The position numbers and the translations under genes were made by a program. Of a stretch of DNA of 64,000 bases, positions 28,674 through 35,419 are shown one piece after another; the first letter of the stretch is position 1; each line of letters opens with the position of its first letter. This DNA is from CAWIVJ01 sp963839525. Lineage in GTDB: Bacteria; Cyanobacteriota; Vampirovibrionia; Gastranaerophilales; Gastranaerophilaceae. Under the pieces are notes generated by a model that made no database searches, was not told where the DNA came from, and saw only the letters and a list, made by a program, of their open reading frames with translations. The DNA lies in contig CAWIVJ010000005.1 in the NCBI GenBank assembly GCA_963839525.1, forward strand, positions 372,001-436,000, written 5' to 3'.

Positions 28674-28719
28674 TTTTTTTAAAAAAAGGGGGGGGGTTAC
28701 TTTCACGGATTTTATATAA
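28674..28719 (+). promoter_or_regulatory. Promoter region with T7-A7-G9 tract before the macro-domain gene
   Basis: Seven Ts, seven As and nine Gs (28688-28696) run together. A likely -10 TATATA starts at 28713, which puts the G tract at the -35 position. Slippage of the G tract would change promoter spacing, the classical mechanism for phase variation. No other homopolymer this long was noticed in the window. Confidence 0.45.
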
Positions 28720-28761
28720 GTAACAGTGTAGTTTTATTAACGTATGAAGGAGAAATTAGTA

Positions 28762-29529
28762 ATGCAAAAAGTAAGTTTGTTAAATTATCGTGGTAATAAT
28801 ATAAATTCGAATAATAGTGCATCAAATATGAGCAGAGTAAGTTTTTCGGGTTTACCTAAATGTGAACTCCCATCTTTAATGGAACATATAGCAGGGCAAA
28901 TTCGTAATGTAACCTTGAAAATAGCTTTTGGAGATATGACTAAAATAAAAGCTGATGCATATATTGTTCCTCAATTTAACAGCTTTGCTTCTTATGGCGG
29001 AGTTGGAGGAGCTGTTGCTAGAGCAGGGGGGACGAAGGGTATTGATGAGTTTGCTAAATTTGTGGCACAAAAAGGAGAACAAAATTTTGGAACTGTACTT
29101 TTGACTAAAGCTTATGGCGGTAATTCTGATAAGTTGTTGCATACTGTTTCTGTCGATTCTTCAAATGAATTTGATACTGTACAAGCTTCAATTTATAATG
29201 CTTTAAGAATAGCAGAAGAAAATGGTGTTAAATCTGTTGCTTCTCCTGCACTTGGTTCTGGGCTTCTTGGTCAACTAACTCCGGAACAGTCTGCGAAAGC
29301 TACATTATCTGCTATTAAACAATTTGCAGATGAAGAACGGAATATGGATGTCAGCGTGGTTATTTATCGTGATAAAGGTGCTTACAACGACTTTGTAAAT
29401 GCATTCTCTACAAAATCCTATGAAAACGCAACTAACGAAGCTGGCAAAAAGAATTTTGATTTAAGTAAATATTTGAAAAGCATTCAAATAAATGCTAATG
29501 CTAATAAATTCTACAAAGATATGCATTAA
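28762..29529 (+). CDS. Macro-domain (ADP-ribose-binding) protein with N-terminal VSFSG motif
   Basis: 255 residues from the ATG at 28762 (AAGGAG nine bases upstream; the in-frame ATG at 28744 overlaps that site). Residues 1-40 are N/S-rich with SRVSFSGLP at 24-32. Residues 50-215 are a macro domain: IKADAYIVPQFNSFASYGG then VGGAVARAGG (the ADP-ribose loop) and VASPALGSGLLGQLTPEQSA (second loop), then VSVVIYRDKGAYNDF. The usual N-A-A-N after DA is replaced by V-P-Q-F-N. A helical tail ends the protein. Macro domains bind or remove ADP-ribose or bind NAD metabolites. It lies between the two treY-tail repeats and behind a G tract, so it looks like a mobile cassette. Confidence 0.85.
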   Translation: MQKVSLLNYRGNNINSNNSASNMSRVSFSGLPKCELPSLMEHIAGQIRNVTLKIAFGDMTKIKADAYIVPQFNSFASYGGVGGAVARAGGTKGIDEFAKFVAQKGEQNFGTVLLTKAYGGNSDKLLHTVSVDSSNEFDTVQASIYNALRIAEENGVKSVASPALGSGLLGQLTPEQSAKATLSAIKQFADEERNMDVSVVIYRDKGAYNDFVNAFSTKSYENATNEAGKKNFDLSKYLKSIQINANANKFYKDMH

Positions 29530-30041
29530 AACCCATCCACAGAGAACATTTGGATTAACTTCTTATGCTAATAAATTTTTTATATGTTCCAAATACCTAA
29601 TGCATCTATGTTTTAGTCGTTTTATTTACAAATGAAACTTATAATATTCCATATAATGATTTAACAAAAGATATGTAAAATATGAGTTAAATTAAGGAGG
29701 GATATTTATACAAAAGAAAGAAAATTTGAAAATAATAACGAAATTTTAGTTTCAGAAATTTTAGATATTCTTCCTGCCCCAATTTTACACGGAGAACAGG
29801 TATTGTAAAATTATCACTTTCGATTAACTTTTTTGAAGTGGGGGAATTTGTTTAAATTTCATCTAGAAAAAATAACAAGACTTTGTAAAAATAACTTGAA
29901 CAGGAATTGAAAAATAAATAGAGCTTAATTTTATAAGTGTATTTGTAAAAATTTACTTAACATATTTGTAATTATTGCAAGTTTTTAAATTTACAGGTAT
30001 TAATTAAACATAATTGCTTAAAGTGGATTTAAAAAATTAAC
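29530..30041. other. Intergenic stretch with truncated gene leader and treY-tail copy
   Basis: No intact gene. It has a TATAAT at 29652-29657 and a perfect AAGGAGG at 29694-29700, but instead of a start codon the treY-tail copy begins immediately after (29702). So a gene leader seems to have been cut at its start codon by the duplication. From 29872 to 30041 there is AT-rich DNA leading to the next gene, with no ribosome site for it. Confidence 0.6.
29702..29871. repeat. Direct repeat, copy 2 (treY tail duplicate)
   Basis: Copy of 28365-28533 with one substitution and one inserted G. It encodes the treY C-terminal residues and stop in frame, but has no start and cannot be a gene by itself. 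Confidence 0.95.
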
Positions 30042-32024
30042 ATGTTAATACAAAGAATAGCACCAAACTACTTAAATAAGAGTAGTAATACTCATTTAAA
30101 AAAACAGTATCGGCAAAACTCTAATACGGCTGTTTCTTATGCTGTTTTTGATAAGACCTCTTTTTGTGGCATTCGATCAATACCTGTTACTTCACCCTTA
30201 GCAATAAGACGTGGGGGGCTTGCCAGAAAAATTTATCGCATATTAACTGGTGAAGATTTACTTTTTTTGAATATCGGAGAACATTCAAAATTAGGTAAAG
30301 AGCCCGTTATTTGTTATAGTTATAGAGATGAAGAACAAATTATAGAAAAAGAATGTGCAAAAAAATTTGGCATTGATGAAACATATAAAGCAAAATGGTT
30401 GGACGTTATTCACGAAATGGATAAAGACGGAGATGTTTTTAGTGCTGTTGCATCATATGCAAAACTTCATGATAAATTACGTTATGCAATATTTTATAAA
30501 GATACAAAAAAATGGGATAATAACCATGGCAAAGGTTATGAAATTGAGCCATTGAAAGTTATAAATAGAGCTATTTCATTTGATAAAGGAGAACACAGCC
30601 AATCATTATTAAGAATTATACGCAGGGGAACAACTAAAGGAAAAGTTGTTGTTAACGATACTTTATCAGAATTACTAAGAACTTTACCAAAATCAGATGA
30701 ACCTGTAATTGCGGTAGTCGATGATTTTACTAAAAAAGGTGAAAATGATAGCTTAGGAAATATACCATCAAATGTTAAAAGTGTTATTTTTACAAAACCT
30801 TCAAAATGTAGCTTGACCATAAAGCAGCTTTTGTTGCAAGTCAAGTTGCGACTTCCGCTATACTTTATGATAAAAAGAAAATTAAGGCATTACAGAAAAT
30901 GGCGGGTAAATTTATCGATATGAATGTTAGTCAACAAGGTTTAAGGTGGAGGCATAATAAAATCAGCAACTCTTGAACCATCAAACATTGCCCGACCTGA
31001 AATAAAAATACCAGAAATAACAACCACATATAGACTGTTAAAATCAGAAGAATATACACCCGAACTCGTAGGCAATAAAGCATACAGATTAAGACGTTTA
31101 GAAGAAATGAAGATAAGAGGAGGTTTGCAAGATGTTGAAATTCCACGCTCTTTTGCAATACCATGCGGTATTTTTGATAGAGTTTTAGCTGCAAACTATG
31201 AAACAGCTACAGATATTGATAAAAGGATTCAAGAAATAAATGGAATGACTGATTCAACTGAGGTAAATAAAGGTTTGATAGAGTTAAGAGATGTAATATA
31301 TGACTATTCCAACTCTAAAAATGCTCTTAATATACCCGAAGAAACGCAACAGGAAATAATAAAATTTAAAGAAAATTTGGGGATAGGAAATTTAACAATG
31401 GTACGTTCATCTTTCAATGGTGAAGATGCAAAAGGTTATTCAGCTGCAGGCTTATATGATTCTGATTTATATTACGATAAATCATTTTGGTTTAAATCTG
31501 TTTTTGATACAATTAAATCGGTTTGGCGTTCAAAATGGAATTACAGAGCTTATTTAAGCCGAAGGGAAAACAATATTGACCATGCATTAATTAAACCAAC
31601 TGTAATAATTCAAGATTTTGTTAATGCTGATTATAGATTTACGATTTATACTAAAGACCCTGAAAGTAGCAACGGTAATAAACTTTTAATCCAAATGCGT
31701 GCTCCAAAATCACTTGACCCGTATATAATCAAGTATGATAGAGATAAAAAAGAAATCGAAATCGCACAGGTAGGAAGAAAAGCTCGTAAGATAACTTTGG
31801 ACGATAAATTTAGAGTTATCAATGCTGATTCAATTGATAACCCAATCGCAAGTAATATTGAGCAATGGGAACCTTTACTCAAAAAAGTTTGTAATGCGGC
31901 TGAAGAAATTGAAAAGGAATTCGGAACAGCTCAGGATATTGAGGGCGGTATAAAACTTGGCAATGAAAATAGCTTAGATGCTTCACAAATATATATTTGG
32001 CAGACCAGAGATCAAGTTTTTTAA
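30042..32024 (+). pseudogene. PEP/pyruvate-binding (PPDK/glucan-water-dikinase-like) protein broken by two compensating frameshifts
   Basis: A single gene of about 660 codons. Residues 1-50 carry KTSFCG (F41, G43) and no signal peptide. Around 250-265 the sequence resembles a swivelling phosphohistidine domain: after a one-base shift near 30812 it reads CSLDHKAAFVASQVATSAILYD (two joined pieces) with a candidate phospho-His at 30818-30820. A second, opposite shift near 30943 restores the frame at GGGIIKSATLEP. The nucleotide-binding domain follows: LVGNKAYRLRRLEEM, TMVRSSFNGEDAKGYSAAG, VWRSKWNYRAYLSRR, VIIQDFVNADYRFTIYTKDP. His domain before ATP domain is the order of glucan, water dikinases, attractive beside trehalose/glycogen genes, but rifampicin-phosphotransferase or PEP-synthase relatives are possible. 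Confidence 0.75.
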
Positions 32025-32163
32025 TGTTTTAGAAATCGAGTTTAACAGATTGTATATTCTGTACTTTTTATGAATTATTTTTAATCGGCGAAATTCCCCC
32101 CGTTTTTGTCTCGAGATATGATAAACTACCTCCCAGCTTCCAAACTCTCCATAACTGTAAAAC

Positions 32164-32275
32164 TTAAAAATCCACCTCACTAACAATAAATTGAGTATCG
32201 TCATTACAGATTTTTTGAAGCCAGTTTAGTGATTCAAGTTGAGTTACATTTACTTTCGGTAAAAAATATAGTGCA
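32164..32275 (-). pseudogene. Fragment of the XRE-paired small-protein family, copy C
   Basis: Read on the minus strand, about 35 codons give ALYFLPKVNVTQLESLNW then LQKICNDDTQFIVSEVDF and a stop. This is the C-terminal third of the proteins at 14844 and 55480 (VFFTPKS ... LDSLNWLQRISNEDTLFI). No N-terminal part, start or ribosome site is visible upstream, and there is no XRE gene beside it, so it is a decayed remnant. The surrounding 32025-32333 holds nothing else I can name. Confidence 0.8.
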
Positions 32276-32333
32276 TATGGATTATTCGTTTTGCATGATT
32301 ATTAGTGCTACAATGTTTAAATTGGAGACTTAC

Positions 32334-33236
32334 ATGTCATATTATAGACAAAAAATTATACTTGCATTACTGGAAAAGTTTAATGGTTGCTTAAATAAGA
32401 CTGATTTGCAAAAATACTTGTTTTTATTAAACTAAAAACAGGCGGAAAGAAGTTTTGATTTTATACCATACCATTATGGTTGTTACTCGTTTCAGGCTAA
32501 TAAGGACTTAGATATTTGCAGGAAGCAGATTACCTTAAAAAGATAATGCTCTGGGCTTTGCAAGAAACAGGGACAAAAATACAGCGATTTATTAACTGAT
32601 GAAGACAGAAAAATTTTATTTAATTTGCATAAAAAGTTTAAAGATATAAACAATGATAACCTTATTAAATACGTTTATGTGAACTACCCTTACTATACAA
32701 TTAAAAGTACAATTAAAGACCGGATTTTGTCGCCGGAGGAAATTAAAAATATTAATAATAAAGTGAGTGCCAATTTTGATATAAATAACCAAGAAAAAAC
32801 TTTGTTTACTATAGGTTATGAGGGGATATCGGTTGAAAAATACCTTAATAAACTAATACAAAATAACATTAAAATACTTATTGATGTGCGGAGAAACCCT
32901 TTAAGCCGTAAATACGGTTTTTCGAAACAACAATTGAAATTTATGGTTGAAAGATTGGGTATTGAATATTTACATATACCTGAACTTGGAATTGAAACCG
33001 ATAAGCGGCAACATTTAGAAACACTGGATGATTACAATAAACTATTTGAAGACTATGAAAAAACATTAGCTACAAAGCAAAAAGAACTTTTAAAAATTAA
33101 AAACTTGATTAACAGTAAAAAAAGAGTAGCCTTAACATGCTTTGAAAAGATGTTAAAATGTGCCATAGAACAAGGATTAAAAATAGACTTGAAACAAGTG
33201 CAGAGGGCTTATTTGAAGTTGTGGAATTGTAAATGA
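32334..33236 (+). pseudogene. DUF488-domain gene with about four single-base frameshifts in its N-terminal part
   Basis: Start ATG at 32334 gives YRQKIILALLEKFNG and LNKTDLQKYLFLLN, then the frame is lost. Successive frames supply KQAERSFDFIPYHYGCYSFQ, LQEADYLKKDNALGFARNR and YSDLLTDEDRKILFNLHKKF. From 32625 one open frame runs to the stop. The C-terminal part is DUF488: TIGYEGISVEKYLNKL, IKILIDVRRNPLSRKYGFS, YLHIPELGI, and VALTCFEKMLKCAIEQ. The N-terminal part looks like a small winged-helix/Panacea-like domain (uncertain). Function unknown; some DUF488 proteins are associated with stress or defence loci. It overlaps the next gene by 4 bp (ATGA), so the two form a unit. Confidence 0.75.
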
Positions 33237-34049
33237 CATTAACAAAAATTTTAATTACAGTAAAGACCTATCCTAATTTATCTAAAAAATATGATGAATT
33301 AGTTTGTACGGCTGGAGTATTGGAAGACGGAAGTTGGATAAGAATTTACCCAATACCTTTTAGAAAACTTGATTATGAACAGCAGTACAAAAAATACCAG
33401 TGGATTGAAGTTGACGTTGAAAAAAACACATCGGATTACCGCCCTGAAAGTTATAGCCTAAAAGACAGGTTATTTACTGCAATTAAACCGTTAGAAAAAA
33501 TAGGGACTGAGAATAATTGGCAGGAACGCAAAGACATTATTTTAAAAAATAAAGTTTATACAAATTTAACTGAACTGATTGCTGATGCGAAATCGGATAA
33601 ATGCACCTCGTTAGCGACTTTTAAACCAACAGAGATATTGGGTTTTGTTATTGAAGATGCTGAGAAAGAATACTCGGAAAAAAGAGTTGAAGCCATTTTG
33701 AACCAACGAGCACAGTTATCCCTATTTGAAGAACCAAGAGATTTTGAAATTGCAAGGAAGCTACCCTATAAATTCTCTTACAAATTTAAAGATGATGAAG
33801 GCAGAGAAGCTACTTTAATGATTGAGGATTGGGAAATAGGCAGTTTATACTGGAATTGTTTAAACGAGCATAAAGATGAAAAAATTGCTTTAAAAAGTTA
33901 GAAATAAGTACGAAGACGATTTTATAAACAATAAGGATTTGTATTTTTTTATGGGAACTACGAGAGAATACCATAAAATAGGGAAAAACCCTTTTATAAT
34001 TATAGGTGTTTTTTACCCTAAAAAAGATTTGCAATGTAAATTATTTTAA
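33233..34049 (+). pseudogene. Unknown partner gene of DUF488, frameshifted near its 3' end
   Basis: I do not recognise the family. The main frame gives 222 residues starting TLTKILITVKTYPNLSKKYD, then VCTAGVLEDGSWIRIYPIPF, and stops at 33901. Adding one A to the run at 33892-33896 continues it as KKVRNKYEDDFINNKDLYFF and GTTREYHKIGKNPFIIIGVF up to a stop at 34047-34049 (about 271 residues in all). The GTTR-x-W/Y tail looks conserved rather than random. No membrane segment. Its 4-bp overlap with the DUF488 gene implies the two proteins act together. Both are broken by single-base indels in homopolymers, from decay or sequencing error. Confidence 0.65.
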
Positions 34050-34274
34050 TTTTAAGGATTGATAACAAGTCGATTTATAAAGAGTTTTGAGCAGAAATGT
34101 AGTTTACCATATACAAAGATAAAAACTGCCGGTTTTTTCTGAAAACTTTTTTAACTTTGCTTAAAATTACGTGTTAAAAAAATAATACAATTTACATTTA
34201 TTAATATAAAATTTTCTATAAATTTGTTTTTTATTACGACATTTTTACGACAATTTTATTTATTGCGACAAATA

Positions 34275-34306
34275 CAAAAAAATAACAAGTGTTTTAAACG
34301 CTTGTT
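34275..34306 (-). terminator. Rho-independent terminator of tRNA-Met
   Basis: On the minus strand, AACAAG / CTTGTT with an inner GTTT/AAAC pairing forms a stem followed by a run of seven Ts, 20 bp after the tRNA 3' end. Confidence 0.75.
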
Positions 34307-34325
34307 ATAATTACTTTTTAAAGAT

Positions 34326-34397
34326 TGGGCCTGGCTGGATTCGAACCAGCGACCAAAGGATTATGAGTCCTCTGCGCTACCGCTGCGCCACAAGCCC
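34326..34397 (-). tRNA. tRNA-Met (CAU anticodon), elongator-like
   Basis: 72 nt without encoded CCA. Acceptor stem GGGCTTG pairs with CAGGCCC (one G-U), discriminator A; D-arm GCGCAGCGGTAGCGC; anticodon loop CTCATAA with stem GAGGA/TCCTT; T-arm CTGGTTCGAATCCAG. The G1-C72 pair argues against initiator tRNA; it is elongator Met, or tRNA-Ile2 if C34 is modified to lysidine. Its first 11 nt (GGGCTTGTGGC) are repeated three more times upstream in the 102-bp tandem repeats. Confidence 0.93.
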
Positions 34398-34703
34398 TTG
34401 TTATTCATTTTTCAACGGACTTTCAGCGGTAGCTCTTGCGCTACCTTCCTCTCTAAAAACGATACTTAATCGTTTTTTTCGGCAGAGTGCCACAAGCCCT
34501 TGTTATTCATTTTTCAACGGACTTTCAGCGGTAGCTCTTGCGCTACCTTCCTCTCTAAAAACGATACTTAATCGTTTTTTTCGGCAGAGTGCCACAAGCC
34601 CTTGTTATTCATTTTTCAACGGACTCTCAGCGGTAGCTCTTGCGCTACCTTCCTCTCTAAAAACGATATTTAATCGTTTTTTTCGGCAGAGTGCCACAAG
34701 CCC
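34387..34703 (-). repeat. Three 102-bp tandem repeats carrying the 5' end of tRNA-Met
   Basis: GCCACAAGCCC recurs at 34387, 34489, 34591 and 34693, exactly 102 bp apart; the units differ by only a few substitutions. Each unit, in tRNA sense, has the first 11 nt of tRNA-Met, a terminator-like hairpin AAAACGAT / ATCGTTTT, a hairpin GGTAGC / GCTACC, and the AAAATGAATAACA leader directly preceding the tRNA. No unique spacers, so it is not CRISPR. It looks like amplification of the tRNA 5' flank, perhaps after integration or loss of tRNA copies. Confidence 0.93.
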
Positions 34704-34824
34704 ATGTTATTCATTTCTCGGTAAGCTTTCGTGAGAACTCTTGAAAATATTCTTCTGAAAAACATCACGGTCTTACCATTTTTAATTTACCATCTAAAAA
34801 CTTTAAAATCAAGAGGGTAATGAA

Positions 34825-35019
34825 TTATAATCTAAAAATTTGTCCTATTTTACAATTAAGTTTGGATATTCTCTTTGCAAGTTTATTTGATAATTCTGAA
34901 AGTACCATGATTTCAATATTATTTTCGGATTCGTAAATCTTTTTCGTCAAAACTTCCAACTGTTGTGATGTTTCCATAATTTCTGAATGCAAATAATCCA
35001 ATTTCTTAATTTTACTCAT
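34825..35019 (-). CDS. Small hypothetical coiled-coil protein
   Basis: 64 residues, lysine- and isoleucine-rich, predicted as one or two helices with heptad-like hydrophobics (MSKIKKLDYLHSEIMETSQQ, then LSELSNKLAKRISKLN). The AAAGGAG six bases before the ATG supports translation. It resembles Spo0E-like or plasmid antitoxin-size proteins only in general shape; no family assigned. Monocistronic, between the tRNA repeats and valS. Confidence 0.55.
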   Translation of the reverse strand: MSKIKKLDYLHSEIMETSQQLEVLTKKIYESENNIEIMVLSELSNKLAKRISKLNCKIGQIFRL

Positions 35020-35419
35020 AAATTACTCCTTTTTTAAGTATTTCGATAATTTTATAAAATATACCAATATTCATAATGAATATAGATCATATAAATCAAG
35101 AAGTTATAGATAATGTATAAGCAACAAATGATTAAAAATAAATATCAACACTTATGGGTGAAAAGAGGATAAAAATGTCAGAGATAAGCGGAATGGCATG
35201 GATCAACTGTATGAAAAAGCTAAATTTAACAACAACTATACCATAATTAAAATGTCAGGGTCATTGAATCTTGACACTATAAGAAAAATGCAAATGTTGG
35301 GCATTAGAATGCAGAACTTTAGTTTTTGATATTTTAAGATAAATGTTACACTGATAAAAATTGATTTTATTGTTGGGCTGGCAAGCCCAACCTACTTTGA
35401 GAATTTATACCAGCCCAAT
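35020..35419. other. Intergenic region before valS 3' end, with a possible 43-codon remnant
   Basis: AT-rich. An open frame at 35198-35329 (+) encodes MDQLYEKAKFNNNYTIIKMS and continues GSLNLDTIRKMQMLGIRM before its stop; an overlapping ATG at 35175 with AGAGGATAAAA upstream is in another frame and stops early, so this may be the frameshifted end of a lost gene. A palindromic repeat lies at 35371-35398. Nothing else is visible. Confidence 0.35.
35371..35398 (-). repeat. Palindromic element family P, intergenic copy (valS 3' side)
   Basis: GTTGGGCT-GGCA-AGCCCAAC (35372-35391), an 8-bp stem, followed by CTACT. In the sense of the neighbouring minus-strand genes it reads AGTAGGTTGGGCTTGCCAGC and on. 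Same family as copies at 39793, 43138, 45522, 48010 and 62311. Confidence 0.85.

Noticed and set aside
30931..31194. A minus-strand frame of 87 codons within the dikinase-like gene.
   Set aside because: It is antisense to coding sequence that is conserved in the plus-strand frame.
34387..34703. Possible CRISPR array.
   Set aside because: Units are contiguous and nearly identical over their full 102 bp with no unique spacers, and they contain tRNA sequence.
34363..34734. A long plus-strand frame encoding a 34-residue repeat three times.
   Set aside because: It is open only because the tandem repeat is 102 bp (34 codons), it runs antisense through tRNA-Met, and it has no ribosome site.
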